Shown one piece after another: positions 1-9,348 of a DNA stretch of 64,000 nucleotides. The DNA is from Chloroflexota bacterium (lineage in GTDB: Bacteria > Chloroflexota > Anaerolineae > 4572-78 > J111). Made by a program: the position numbers and the translations under genes. How positions within the stretch are numbered: position 1 is the stretch's first letter; each line of letters opens with the position of its first letter. Where the stretch lies: NCBI GenBank assembly GCA_016860845.1, contig BOKF01000001.1, forward strand, positions 310,001 through 374,000, given 5' to 3'. The notes under the pieces were generated by a model. The model searched no databases. It worked only from the letters and a program-made list of their open reading frames with translations, and had not been told where the DNA came from.

Positions 1-2589
1 ACCTCGTTGGTACTCCTCTTCGATGAATTTGATGTTTTGGACAATCCTGGTGAGGCCCAGGCGGGTGCAGCGTTCTTTCCCTATCTGCGTAATCTCCTCT
101 CGCTCGACCCTCGCCTGCAATTTATCTTTGTCATCGGCCGTCGCCCCGAAGATTTGTCCAGTTTGACTCTATCTATTTTTAAGAGTGCAAAATCACATTC
201 TGTATCCTTGATGTCGTCCGAAGAGACAGCTAATTTGGTCCGGCTGGCTGAACGTAATAATACTTTACACTGGTCCGACGAGGCGGTTGCTCAAGTTTAT
301 GCTCTGACCGGTGGCCATCCTTTCTTAACTCAGCAGTTGTGCCAGGAAATCTGGGAGCAAGCCTATCAGGATGAGCCAAAAGAACTGCTCACTGTCTCGC
401 CCGCCGAAGTGGAAGCGGCAGCACCCGCAGCCTTACGCAGCGCTACCAGCGCCTTGGAATGGCTGTGGGATGGTTTAAAACCGGCTCAGCGGGTGGTGGC
501 CTCAACCTTGGCTGGGGCAGGCCCAGTGCCGATTAGCCAACAAGAATTGGAGCGACGTTTGCTTGAAGGTGGCGTGCGCATCCTGATTGACGAATTACAG
601 GATGCCCCGCGAGTGTTGCAGGAATGGGATTTGATTGAGCCGGTTGAAGAGGCCTATCACTTCAAGGTTGAATTGCTGCGCCGTTGGTTGGACGAACGCA
701 AACCTTTGCGCCTGGTTCAGAAAGAAATAGATCAGATTCTGCCCGTCGCCGAAAATCTCTTTCAGGCGGCTTGTGGGTTGTATCAAGGAGGTAGTTTACA
801 ACCGGCGGTCGAACTGCTGCGCCAAGCCATTGGTTTAAACCCCAACCACTTGCGGGCGAACCAGGTGTTGGCTGAACTTTTACTGGCTCAGGGGGAAGTG
901 GTCGAGGCCCGAAAATTGTTAGAAAGCCTCTATTCATATCATCCTGCCGCCGCTCGCCCGCGCTTGGTGCAGACGATTTTGCGTCAGGCCCAGGATGCCA
1001 AGAAAGATGAAGAACGTCTGGCTTTGTATGAGCGGGTGCTGCAACTGGACCCAAATCAACCTGAAGCCATCAATGGGCGTCACAGTATTTGGCAAAAGTG
1101 GGGTGACGAAGCCTTAGCTGCCGATGACCTGGAAGCAGCCCTGGATGCTTACCGACGAATTGGTCTGTCGGAAAAAGTTCAGCAGGTTGAAACAGAACTT
1201 CGCCGCCGTCGTTGGGAAGCAAGACGACAAGAAGTAGCCCGGCTGGATAAGGAAGAAAAATACCAGACCGCTTTGGACTTGGCTCGACAACTTTACAGTG
1301 ATTATCCCGAGGAACAAGATAACCTGCCCGACCTGGATCTGCTGGAACGCAAGACTCGCCTGGATGATCTGTATCAGCGAGCGTTAGGTGCGCTAGCCGA
1401 TGATCGGGCAACGGCGCAGAAGTTGCTGATCGAAGTAATCCAGCTTGAGCCGAGCTACCGAGAAGCCACACGGTATTTACATCTGGTTGTCACCGGTGTT
1501 GACGTAGCCGAAGTGCAGACTCAATTGGAACGTGTAAAAAAGGCTCAACAAGCTGCTAAGACTAAGGCCCAGTCCGAGATTAAGGCCTATGAAGAGCAGA
1601 TAAAATCGCTGCAGACGCAATTAGATACCGAGAAAAAGACTCGGCAGCAAGCCGAGGCTAAGGCCCAGTCCGAGATTAAGGCCCGTGAAGAACAGATAAA
1701 GTCACTGCAGAAGCAATTAGATACTGAGAAAAAAACTCGACAGCAAGCTGAGGTGATTGAAGCCGAGGTGACTGCCGACAAAGAAACCGAGACCCCGTTG
1801 CAGATTGACGAAGAGACGAGGAAGCGTTGGGAAATACCGCTGGAGCAGTTTTTGCAGAAGCGGCCAGTTGCGGAAGTGACGAGGAGACATTGGGAAACCT
1901 TATTGACTACCGATAAAGAAACTGAGACTCCGCTGCCAATTGACGAAGAGACGAAGAAGCCTCTGAGAACCTTACTACAAGATATGTTAAGCCGAGAAAT
2001 AGGCAACAAAATTGAAGGTAACATTGAAGGTAACATGGAAAAGGAGGAGGAAATAATTGCCAGTCCAGGGCCTTCTGCTGTCATTTTTAGTCGATCAACC
2101 CTTCTTAAGGGTGAGCGTGTAACAGCAACTGCTCGCAGTTTTGTTGGAGATCTTACATACGTGGTGATACCAGATGGTACAAAAGCATGGATACCCTCAA
2201 ACTCTGTGAGGTGGGAAGATGACGTAACCACCTTACCAATCTTTTCGATTGTGGGTATAAGTATATCTTCCGTGACTGTGCGAGCTGAACCGAACGACAT
2301 TTCGAGAATAATGCCTGTTCCTCGACCAAAGCCATATGTCCCTCGATTTCCTCAAACAGAACCGGGCATTCTTCCATTTGGTAAAGAAGAACCGAAGCTT
2401 CGTCTTCTTGGAACAGAACCGAGCATTCATATTCCACGCGATAAAGAAAAGTTATCCGTGTTTGCAGTTGCCCGCGACTGGGGTGCGAAGTGGGTATTCG
2501 TGTACTTGCTAGACGGCAGAAACGGGTGGGTGCGTTCAGACTCTGTAGAGTGGAAAGGCGACATAACTGAACTGCCAGTTTCTGGTTAG
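1..2589 (+). CDS. STAND/AAA-like P-loop ATPase with TPR, coiled coil and SH3-like repeats (5' truncated)
   Basis: The frame is open from the first base, so the N-terminus including the Walker A motif lies outside the window; the TTG at position 7 is only a Leu codon. A Walker B strand (LVLLFDEFD) sits at visible residues 3-11, followed by a sensor-like region and a GGHPFLTQQLC segment typical of STAND/AAA_16-type ATPases. Residues about 250-510 look like TPR-type helical repeats. Residues about 500-590 form a charged coiled coil holding two 32-residue copies. Two linker copies of DKETETPL-x-IDEET follow. The C-terminus has two SH3-like units, ending in WIPSNSVRW and WVRSDSVEW. The next gene encodes a related ATPase. 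The role is unknown; such multidomain ATPases often act as signalling or defence switches, which is inference here. Confidence 0.8.
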   Translation, partial: TSLVLLFDEFDVLDNPGEAQAGAAFFPYLRNLLSLDPRLQFIFVIGRRPEDLSSLTLSIFKSAKSHSVSLMSSEETANLVRLAERNNTLHWSDEAVAQVYALTGGHPFLTQQLCQEIWEQAYQDEPKELLTVSPAEVEAAAPAALRSATSALEWLWDGLKPAQRVVASTLAGAGPVPISQQELERRLLEGGVRILIDELQDAPRVLQEWDLIEPVEEAYHFKVELLRRWLDERKPLRLVQKEIDQILPVAENLFQAACGLYQGGSLQPAVELLRQAIGLNPNHLRANQVLAELLLAQGEVVEARKLLESLYSYHPAAARPRLVQTILRQAQDAKKDEERLALYERVLQLDPNQPEAINGRHSIWQKWGDEALAADDLEAALDAYRRIGLSEKVQQVETELRRRRWEARRQEVARLDKEEKYQTALDLARQLYSDYPEEQDNLPDLDLLERKTRLDDLYQRALGALADDRATAQKLLIEVIQLEPSYREATRYLHLVVTGVDVAEVQTQLERVKKAQQAAKTKAQSEIKAYEEQIKSLQTQLDTEKKTRQQAEAKAQSEIKAREEQIKSLQKQLDTEKKTRQQAEVIEAEVTADKETETPLQIDEETRKRWEIPLEQFLQKRPVAEVTRRHWETLLTTDKETETPLPIDEETKKPLRTLLQDMLSREIGNKIEGNIEGNMEKEEEIIASPGPSAVIFSRSTLLKGERVTATARSFVGDLTYVVIPDGTKAWIPSNSVRWEDDVTTLPIFSIVGISISSVTVRAEPNDISRIMPVPRPKPYVPRFPQTEPGILPFGKEEPKLRLLGTEPSIHIPRDKEKLSVFAVARDWGAKWVFVYLLDGRNGWVRSDSVEWKGDITELPVSG
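1564..1755 (+). repeat. Two tandem 96-bp coding repeats in coiled coil
   Basis: Two head-to-tail copies (1564-1659 and 1660-1755) are nearly identical at the DNA level and add 32 residues each to the coiled coil. The low divergence points to recent duplication. Confidence 0.85.
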
Positions 2590-2791
2590 TACGCAGCAAA
2601 ATGTGCATCAGCCGTACTTTGCAAGGTGATGTTCAACCAGCTATTGCTTCACCTCGTCGTCGGGGGAAGGTCGGTCTGAGGCTGACACGCCAAGCGCTTG
2701 CCGTGAAGCCCTGCGTCACTGCTGGGCAGGAGTTGGTTTGGGTAGCAGGCTTTTGAGAATATCTTGAAACTTGGGGAGGAACGAATCAGGA

Positions 2792-4108
2792 ATGAATCTC
2801 AACCCCTTCATCTACGGCAACCCGGTAGACTCGCCTCACTTCTTCAATCGCCGCCAGCCCCTGCGGCGGGTCATTGGCCGGATTTTGAGCGGCGGGCAAT
2901 CTACGGCGATTATCGGCGAGCCGCGCACCGGTAAAACGTCGCTGTTGCATTACCTGGCCGGACCTCATGAGGTGCGGCAGGTACACTATGGTGAACAGGC
3001 AGAGCGCTTGCTCTTTGCCTATCTCGATACGCAGGCATTGGGCGGGCAGTTCACTGCGGCCCAATTCTGGGAACGGGCGCTCATCGGCCTCGAATGGCTG
3101 GTGGAGGCGGAGCCGGATAAACCGCTGGCCCAACAGTACCTCCTCTGCCGAGAGAATGGATTCGGCCTTTTCACCCTTGAAGTTCTGTTCCGTCTCTTAA
3201 AAAAGGATGGCTGGCGGCTGCTAGTGCTGCTGGACGAATTCGATACCCTTTTGAACCATCCTGTTCTCAACAGCGTCGAGTTCTTTGGCGGCCTACGTTC
3301 GTTAGCCTCGCGCAGTGAAGGAGCTTTAGCGCTTGTCATCGGCAGCCGCTTACCCTTATCGCAACTCAACGCCCGTACACAGGAATTCAACCCTACCTGC
3401 TCACCCTATTTCAACATTTTTGCCGAAATTACCCTGGGACCTTTCTCGGAACAGGATACAGCCGAACTGCTGAATCGAGCCGGCGATTGTTTTAACTCGT
3501 GGGACAAGCGGGCTATTCGGGCTGTGGCCGGGGGACATCCCTTTCTGCTGCAAACTGCGGCTGCGGCTATGTGGGATGCACACGAAGATGGGCTGACCGA
3601 AATGGTGGATCGCCGCCGGGCGATGGGGCAGCGGCTCTATCGGGAGAACAAGTGGCTTTTTGCCGATACCTGGCGGGTCTGGCTGCCTGCGACCCGCAAA
3701 GCTTTTACTTCAGTGGCGTTGGCTCACACGGCTCATTTGCTGCCACAGCGAGAGTTTTTGACCGACGCCTTTATTGCCGGCCTGCGCGATTTTGGGCCGG
3801 AATTGGATGACCTGGATTCATGCGGTCTAATTATCCGAGACGAACAGGTTCGCGGCGGCTGGCGCGTTGCTCCGCAAGCCATGCTTTGGTGGCTGGCCGA
3901 CGAACTGGTGCGGGCCGTCCGGCGCGACGACGTGTCTTTTGAGGAGTGGTTGCGGGCGCAGGAGATGGATCACCTGCTAACCAAAAAGGAACGGGAGCAG
4001 TTGAACCAGGTGGCGCGGGGAGCGGTGCAGATTTTGGGCCAGGGCGCAACAACCCTGGTCGAGGCCTTTGCTAAAGGGCTGGGCGACAGCCTGGCTGGCA
4101 CTTCGTAA
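2792..4108 (+). CDS. STAND/AAA-like P-loop ATPase
   Basis: This 438-residue protein is related to the ATPase just upstream. Walker A is GEPRTGKTS (about residues 45-53), Walker B is LLVLLDEFD, and an AGGHPFLLQ segment matches the GGHPFLTQQ segment of the neighbour. The C-terminal third looks like a winged-helix part followed by a Gly/Ala-rich tail; no membrane segment is obvious. I chose ATG 2792 because GGGGAGGA (2773-2780) is a good ribosome binding site for it; an upstream TTG at 2771 would lie inside that site. It is probably a regulatory or conflict-system NTPase. Its partner and effector are not visible, so the function stays open. Confidence 0.8.
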   Translation: MNLNPFIYGNPVDSPHFFNRRQPLRRVIGRILSGGQSTAIIGEPRTGKTSLLHYLAGPHEVRQVHYGEQAERLLFAYLDTQALGGQFTAAQFWERALIGLEWLVEAEPDKPLAQQYLLCRENGFGLFTLEVLFRLLKKDGWRLLVLLDEFDTLLNHPVLNSVEFFGGLRSLASRSEGALALVIGSRLPLSQLNARTQEFNPTCSPYFNIFAEITLGPFSEQDTAELLNRAGDCFNSWDKRAIRAVAGGHPFLLQTAAAAMWDAHEDGLTEMVDRRRAMGQRLYRENKWLFADTWRVWLPATRKAFTSVALAHTAHLLPQREFLTDAFIAGLRDFGPELDDLDSCGLIIRDEQVRGGWRVAPQAMLWWLADELVRAVRRDDVSFEEWLRAQEMDHLLTKKEREQLNQVARGAVQILGQGATTLVEAFAKGLGDSLAGTS

Positions 4109-4146
4109 CCCCAAACGCAGCACGAAAGACGCAAGACGCCTTATTT

Positions 4147-4173
4147 TTGTCTTTTGCCTGCTTGTGCTACAAT
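4147..4173 (+). promoter_or_regulatory. Possible promoter of the membrane-protein trio
   Basis: TTGTCT (4147-4152) and TACAAT (4168-4173, preceded by TG) are separated by only 15 bp. The -10 lies 11 bases before ATG 4184, so the mRNA would be nearly leaderless. The short spacer makes this a weak call. Confidence 0.3.
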
Positions 4174-4183
4174 TCAAACCCTC

Positions 4184-5806
4184 ATGTTGGGAGCCTTCTT
4201 TTCACCCCTGGCGCCGGCAGTGGTTTTGCTGTTGGGCGCTTTCATTTTGCCGCTGCTGGTTTTGCAGTTTTCCCCGCGCTGGCAAAGACAATCCGGGCTG
4301 CGCACCCTGACTGCGCCCGTTCTGGTTGGGCTGGCAGCGGTAGCGGTGCTGGGCGTCCGGCTTACCTTTGGTACAGATGCAGCCGGTGAGGGCCTGGAGC
4401 TACTTTCCGGCTGGGATTTCTCGACCCCTGAAACGGTCACTACGCTGACCATCCGTGCCGATACGCTGAGCCTGCCCTTTTTGCTGCTGACCGTGCTGAT
4501 TTTGCTGGCAGTTACGTTAGCCACCCCCCTGATTATCCCTACGCCCCCCAAGCGTGAAGAAAATGTCAGCGACCTGGCGATCTGGTTGGCTCTGGGTGCG
4601 GGCACGGCTTTCCTGTTCGTGTCGGCCAACGGGTTGACCCTGGTTTACACCGTGCTTGGCTTTGACGTGCTGACCATGTTTTACTGGCTGCAGCGGGGCC
4701 AGCGCGAGTTAAGTATTGCCCGCCTCTTGTTGGGCGTATTCAGTGTTGTCGCACTGATGCTGGCCAGCCTGGCCCCTGCTCAAGAAGCCGGGTCAGGAAG
4801 CCTGTGGCCAGGGCTGGCCCTCTGGTTGAGACTGGGCCTGTACCCGTTTATCGAGGCCAACGCCCATACCCGCTGGCAAGATTATGGGGGACTGGCTTAT
4901 TTAGGGCTGTCGTTGATGGTCGGTATTTACCTGGCAGCCCGGGTGATGACCGCTCCGCTAATGGGGATAGTCGCCTGGGCGGTCGTCATCTTTATATTGC
5001 TCAATAGTCTGCTGGCGTGGCTGACGGATGAGCATCCCATGGTGTTGATCCGGCTGATGCTGGTTGAGGCCGCTGTCTTGCTGCTGGTTGTGCCGTTGAG
5101 TCAAGAAGCAGTCACAGCTTCCACGGTGGGCTTAATCCTGAGCGTGGTTATTCTCTGGATTACCCCGCGCCTGGGACAGCCTCGCCTCAGCGAAGGCGCC
5201 TGGTCGTGGCCTTACCTTCCGGCTGTAGCCGCGACCCTCACCTTAATCGGGTTGCCCTTTTCGCTAGGCTGGCTGGCGCGAACCACTGTCTACCAGACGC
5301 TCCTGTTGAGAGAGAATACGACCTTACTGCTGGCAGTCGTTCTGGCCGAGGGACTGGTCTTGAGTGGGTTGGTACGCTATTGGCTGAGGTTGTGGCAAGG
5401 GGACGAACACAGCGAGCGGCGCTCAATGGTGGCCATTATCGCTATGGTCCCTTTCCTTATCCCCGGACTGGCCCCCTTGATTCTCTCGGCTCTCACCCGG
5501 ACAAATTTACCGCCGGCCAACTTCGCGCAGCCGGCCGGTGTTTTCGGCGCGCTGGGTGTAACCCTTATTGGCGCGTTTGGACTAGGCTATTTTAGATCGC
5601 AGCTTATCCCCCGGCTCAGGATTGACCCAACCGGCCTGGCCGAGTTTGCCGGGCTGGGTTGGCTATTACCCTGGTGGGCGGCTTTGCTCAACTGGCTGGG
5701 GAAGTTTATCTTGCTCATACGCATCGTTTTGGAAGGCCAACATTATATGGGGTGGGCCATGTTCGCTGCCCTGGTCGGTATTTTAATTATTTTACTGGGG
5801 GCTTGA
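4184..5806 (+). CDS. Complex I/Mrp antiporter-like membrane subunit (NuoL/M-type, divergent)
   Basis: A 540-residue polytopic membrane protein with roughly 14 hydrophobic segments. The layout resembles the proton-conducting subunits NuoL/M/N and MrpA/D, and the next two genes encode companion subunits. The segment LYPFIEANAHTRW sits where these proteins usually carry a PFHxWLPDAH-type signature, so this subunit looks degenerate and may be structural. ATG 4184 was chosen because it begins directly before the first membrane segment; no clear ribosome binding site is seen. No hydrophilic complex I, hydrogenase or DabA-type gene lies nearby. Membrane location is clear; the transported ion and electron donor are unknown. 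Confidence 0.65.
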   Translation: MLGAFFSPLAPAVVLLLGAFILPLLVLQFSPRWQRQSGLRTLTAPVLVGLAAVAVLGVRLTFGTDAAGEGLELLSGWDFSTPETVTTLTIRADTLSLPFLLLTVLILLAVTLATPLIIPTPPKREENVSDLAIWLALGAGTAFLFVSANGLTLVYTVLGFDVLTMFYWLQRGQRELSIARLLLGVFSVVALMLASLAPAQEAGSGSLWPGLALWLRLGLYPFIEANAHTRWQDYGGLAYLGLSLMVGIYLAARVMTAPLMGIVAWAVVIFILLNSLLAWLTDEHPMVLIRLMLVEAAVLLLVVPLSQEAVTASTVGLILSVVILWITPRLGQPRLSEGAWSWPYLPAVAATLTLIGLPFSLGWLARTTVYQTLLLRENTTLLLAVVLAEGLVLSGLVRYWLRLWQGDEHSERRSMVAIIAMVPFLIPGLAPLILSALTRTNLPPANFAQPAGVFGALGVTLIGAFGLGYFRSQLIPRLRIDPTGLAEFAGLGWLLPWWAALLNWLGKFILLIRIVLEGQHYMGWAMFAALVGILIILLGA

Positions 5807-5823
5807 GGCTTTATTTTTTTTCT

Positions 5824-6534
5824 ATGCCAACCTTACCGGAGATTTTAGCTCGTTTACAATTTTTAACACAAGAATGGGCTTTGCTGGGCCTGTTTATCAC
5901 CGCCGGGATCATCCTGGTTGCGCGCGACTGGCGAACGTTGATTTTGGCCTTGCTGGCTCAGTACATTTTGGCGGGACTGATCCTATCCCGCCTGGTTCGG
6001 CCCGACATCGCCGCCTTAAAGGTAATGATTGGCGCCTTTATCTGCCCCATCCTTTTTTTATCGGCCCGCCAGGTTTCGACCCGCCTCTCTCTTTTTTCGC
6101 CCTTCGCCGAGAAAGGCCAGGGGTTCAGCCGCTGGTGGCAAAATTTCTCCTTAACCTCACTCCTGCTGGGGCGAGAGCGGCGGCGAGCCCCGGCGGCAAC
6201 CGGCTTCACCTTTAGAATTTTGGCCGTGGCGCTGATGATTATCGTGACGACGACCCTGAGCGGCACTTTTGCTCTGCCGAATTTATCGCTTAATGTAACC
6301 ACCGCTGTCTACTGGCTGGTTTTGGCCGGATTGGTCACGCTTATCCTGACCGAAGACCCCATGCGGGTGGGGCATGGCCTGTTTACCGTTTTAACCGGCT
6401 TCGATTTGTACTACACCACCCTGGAAAAAAGCCTGATGATGACCGGGCTGTGGGGCGCGGTCAATCTCCTGATTGCGCTGGCAATTGGCTATCTGATTAT
6501 CGCCAAAGGGGCCAGACCGGAGGAGGAACTGTGA
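5824..6534 (+). CDS. Small membrane subunit, NuoK/HyfE-like
   Basis: A 236-residue protein with about seven membrane segments, placed between two antiporter-like subunits. The C-terminal stretch GHGLFTVLTGFDLYYTTLEK resembles the Gly-rich helix of NuoK/MrpC and of the HyfE hydrogenase-4 subunit. It starts 17 bases after the upstream gene, and its stop overlaps the next start (GTGA, 6531-6534), so the three genes are one operon. Size fits HyfE (about 215 residues) better than NuoK (about 100). It probably packs against the two antiporter-like subunits in a membrane-arm-like complex. Confidence 0.55.
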   Translation: MPTLPEILARLQFLTQEWALLGLFITAGIILVARDWRTLILALLAQYILAGLILSRLVRPDIAALKVMIGAFICPILFLSARQVSTRLSLFSPFAEKGQGFSRWWQNFSLTSLLLGRERRRAPAATGFTFRILAVALMIIVTTTLSGTFALPNLSLNVTTAVYWLVLAGLVTLILTEDPMRVGHGLFTVLTGFDLYYTTLEKSLMMTGLWGAVNLLIALAIGYLIIAKGARPEEEL

Positions 6535-7988
6535 TACCCCAGGCTTTCTGGCTGATTGCCCTGCCGATTGGAGCTGTGCCCATTGTCTACCTGCTGCGAC
6601 GGGTAGGGACAGGGGCGGTTCTGGCGGCCCTGGTGGCGCTGCTTTCGGCTTGGTGGGTGACCCGCCTGCCTACCGGCATCATCTTCAATTTTTTGGGGCG
6701 CAACGTTGAATTAGACCATCTCTCTCAAATCACGCTCTCGCTGCTCTTTGCCACCACGGCTCTGCTCTTTTTAATACCGACGTTCTTACCCAAAGTGCGC
6801 CCAAAGCACAGAAGCGGCGTTCCCGCCGCCGGGGTTAGCTGGAGCGATAACCGCACCTTTTACCCTGTCGGTTTGGCTATTTTAGGGCTTTTTGGAGCAG
6901 CAAGTCTCTCCCGCCATGTGGGTATTGTGGCCATCCTCATCGAAGTGGCGGTCATTTTAACGGTCTTTGTGATTCAGGGTACACGGGTCGACTCCACGCG
7001 CGCCGCTTTACGGTTTTTAGTGCTCTTATCCCTGGCGACCCCCCTGTTTTTGCTGGCAGCCTGGCGGATTGATTTTTATCAACTGAGCGGCGGCTTACAA
7101 ACCAACGGTAACTTGGAGCAAACAACCCTGCTCATTGGCTTTGGTTTTGCCCTGTGGTTGGCTGTCGTCCCGTTTCATAGCTGGTTGACGACCACCTCGG
7201 CGGAGGCGGCCCCGGCTACAGCCGCCTTTGTCTTCATTGCTTTCCCCATTATTGCCTTCACCACCATGATTCACCTGCTGACCGATTTTCCGTGGCTGGT
7301 TGACTCGCCCCAGGCAGTCCAGGCAATCATCATGGGTGGATTGGCCACCGCGCTCCTGAGTGGCATCCTGGCCGCGGTGCAGCGCGGCTTTAGCGAGTTG
7401 ATGGGCTATGCCGCCCTTTACGATTTGGGGTGTACCCTGGTGGCATTGGGTCTGGGGGGACCGGCCGGAGTGATTACCATTCTGGTCAGTTTAATCGTGC
7501 GGGCGCTGGCCCTGACCCTGATTGCCGCCAGCGCGTCGGCGATCCGCGTGCGGGCCGGCAGTGATGGCTTTGCCGAGCTGCGAGAAGTGGCCCAGCAGAT
7601 GCCTATCGCTACGGCTGGTCTCATTTTGGGCGGATTAACCCTGGCCGGCGTTCCTTTTACGGCTGGTTTTGCGCCCCACTGGCAGTTGTTGCGTTTGCTG
7701 GCCGAAGTTGAGCCACGCGGCTCGGTTTTGGTGGCCCTGGCTGGATTAGGTGTGGCCCTGGGTTATCTGCGTGGATTTCGGTCCACCTTGTTACCTCGCC
7801 GCTTTGCCAAAAGCACGCTTAAATCAAGCGCCAAGTCCGCGGTTGTCTTTACCGTCCAGGAACCGCCGCTGCTGTTAGGTTTGATTATCCTGCTGTCGGC
7901 GACCACGATTTTGCTGGGCTTGTTCCCGGCGGTGCTCATCGAGCCAGTCCAGGTGTTGGCGGGGGGAATTTCTATTCCCATTCGATAA
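6531..7988 (+). CDS. Proton-conducting membrane transporter subunit (NuoN/MrpD-like)
   Basis: A 485-residue polytopic protein with the antiporter-subunit signature VPFHSWLTTTSAEAAPAT (His at about residue 216), as in NuoL/M/N and MrpD. The GTG start at 6531 overlaps the upstream stop and follows AGGAGGAA (6521-6528). It is the best conserved member of the trio and likely carries the ion pathway. The operon ends here; the next gene is on the other strand, 9 bases away. No genes for NADH, F420 or hydrogen oxidation are adjacent, so its electron-transfer partner, if any, is encoded elsewhere. Confidence 0.75.
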   Translation: MIPQAFWLIALPIGAVPIVYLLRRVGTGAVLAALVALLSAWWVTRLPTGIIFNFLGRNVELDHLSQITLSLLFATTALLFLIPTFLPKVRPKHRSGVPAAGVSWSDNRTFYPVGLAILGLFGAASLSRHVGIVAILIEVAVILTVFVIQGTRVDSTRAALRFLVLLSLATPLFLLAAWRIDFYQLSGGLQTNGNLEQTTLLIGFGFALWLAVVPFHSWLTTTSAEAAPATAAFVFIAFPIIAFTTMIHLLTDFPWLVDSPQAVQAIIMGGLATALLSGILAAVQRGFSELMGYAALYDLGCTLVALGLGGPAGVITILVSLIVRALALTLIAASASAIRVRAGSDGFAELREVAQQMPIATAGLILGGLTLAGVPFTAGFAPHWQLLRLLAEVEPRGSVLVALAGLGVALGYLRGFRSTLLPRRFAKSTLKSSAKSAVVFTVQEPPLLLGLIILLSATTILLGLFPAVLIEPVQVLAGGISIPIR

Positions 7989-7997
7989 AAAATAGAG

Positions 7998-8822
7998 CTA
8001 CACCGGCGGGAAGGGAATATTCCGCCCCGGATGCAGCTCCGGCAGACGACCGGCGGCAATTAATCGGCCAATTCGCTTCTTAAAGGCTTGAACCTCCCGC
8101 AGGCTGATAAACTGAGCCAGAATTTGGCACAGTTTTGATGACTCCCCCAGATGACTCTGGAGCTGCTCCAAATCTTTCAACAAAGACGTTGGAATATCCT
8201 CGTCGCAATATTCCCAAATGACCGTGCGCAACTTAAAGTCGGTATGAAAAGTCAGCCCGTGGTCAATGACCCATAGCCGGCCATCTTTAGCCTTGAGACA
8301 GTGTCCCCCTTTGCGGTCAGCATTGTTGACGATAAAATCAAACAGGGCTACCCGCCGGAACTCTTCGTTGAGCGTCGAATTATCCCGCATATTAAAATAA
8401 TGCGCCTCATATTCGGCGTCAATAAAAAGCTGGACTGACCCCGGGCCGTGCGGGCCATCTCGGAGAACGGTGGTCGGAATATTGGGCCAACCCAACGCCT
8501 GGCTCACCAGGTAGCTGGCGAATTCGCGCTGGCAGAGCGTTTGATCTGGAAAATCCCACAGCGGCCGCTCGCCCTGGCAGGGTTTGTAAATGCCAAGCAG
8601 GTTGCTTTGCTCTTTGGTCTGCTTCAAGCTAACCAGAAAGGTGTAATTGGAACTCCAGGGCATTAACCCCTGGAGTTCCATCTGACCTTTTAGCAAATTG
8701 CAGAGAATCTGTTCGTTCTCCTGAAGCGAGGAATATAGCTCGGCGCCAGCCCGCTTTAAATTGCGAACTTCTTTAATCTGAGCCAGGATGTTCTCTGGCC
8801 CGGTCGTTCTCTTTATGACCAT
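7998..8822 (-). CDS. SCO1664-family PI3/4-kinase-like protein
   Basis: A 274-residue protein of the family called SCO1664 in Actinobacteria, related to phosphatidylinositol 3/4-kinase folds. The kinase-like motifs are FDFIVNNADRKGGH (catalytic loop with Asn-Asp-Arg) and LWVIDHGLTFH (metal-binding Asp). A basic substrate region near GIYKPCQGERPLWDFP fits the ATP-binding lobe. I chose ATG 8822, which overlaps the upstream DUF3090 stop by 10 bases and so implies translational coupling; an open frame continues upstream to 8897 but would overlap that gene. It is the last gene of a conserved trio with a phosphatase and DUF3090. The true substrate of this family is not established. Confidence 0.8.
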   Translation of the reverse strand: MVIKRTTGPENILAQIKEVRNLKRAGAELYSSLQENEQILCNLLKGQMELQGLMPWSSNYTFLVSLKQTKEQSNLLGIYKPCQGERPLWDFPDQTLCQREFASYLVSQALGWPNIPTTVLRDGPHGPGSVQLFIDAEYEAHYFNMRDNSTLNEEFRRVALFDFIVNNADRKGGHCLKAKDGRLWVIDHGLTFHTDFKLRTVIWEYCDEDIPTSLLKDLEQLQSHLGESSKLCQILAQFISLREVQAFKKRIGRLIAAGRLPELHPGRNIPFPPV

Positions 8823-9346
8823 AACGGTTTTTCGTGCCCATTGCTTCTGGGGCAGAAGTGACCTTCGGGGTCCATTGGAGAGTCGCACAAGGGACAAATA
8901 GGCCGTCCCTTGCTAGCTACCTCCAGGGTATGGTCGCTGAGGGCCTGAATTTGAGCGCGGGTGGTCCAAAAACGAGCCGTTGCCGGCTTTTCCAGGCCCT
9001 CAAACTCAATCTCCTGCACCACTAACACTACCAAATCTTGCTCTTGATCATAGCCCAGACCGATCTGGCCAATCACAAAGGCTGGTTCCATTGGCTCGCG
9101 CAGCATTAAATCGGAGGTAAGGGGTTTGTCAAATTTGGATTGGGTCCGGGGGTACTTTTCGTCCAGCTCTTCGAGCAGCTCAATAACGCTGGAAGCCAGA
9201 ACCATCGCCTGTTCTTTTTCTAGCTTCAGAGTAATCATTGCCGTGCCCTGATTTGCCTGTAATAAAAAGATCCGCTGTCCGGGCGGTCCAACACTCCCAA
9301 TTGTAATACGTGAAACCGGATTGAAATCCACGAGTTCACCTGCCAT
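8813..9346 (-). CDS. DUF3090 family protein with C-terminal zinc-ribbon-like Cys motif
   Basis: A 177-residue protein matching the DUF3090 family known from Actinobacteria and Chloroflexota. The core contains LLEELDEKYP and an acidic stretch around EIEFEGLEKPATARFWTTRAQ. The C-terminus carries CPLCDSPMDPEGHFCPRSNGH, a CxxC plus Cys/His arrangement that could bind zinc. The start is 2 bases after the phosphatase stop and the end overlaps the kinase-like gene, so all three are co-translated. The biochemical role is unknown. Confidence 0.85.
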   Translation of the reverse strand: MAGELVDFNPVSRITIGSVGPPGQRIFLLQANQGTAMITLKLEKEQAMVLASSVIELLEELDEKYPRTQSKFDKPLTSDLMLREPMEPAFVIGQIGLGYDQEQDLVVLVVQEIEFEGLEKPATARFWTTRAQIQALSDHTLEVASKGRPICPLCDSPMDPEGHFCPRSNGHEKPLWS

Positions 9347-9348
9347 GA

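Noticed and set aside
7..9. TTG at position 7 as the start of the first gene
   Set aside because: The frame is open from base 1 and begins inside the Walker B strand, so the gene is simply cut by the window edge.
3831..4052. Short antisense frames in the second ATPase gene
   Set aside because: They are shadows of the coding frame without start signals or recognisable domains.
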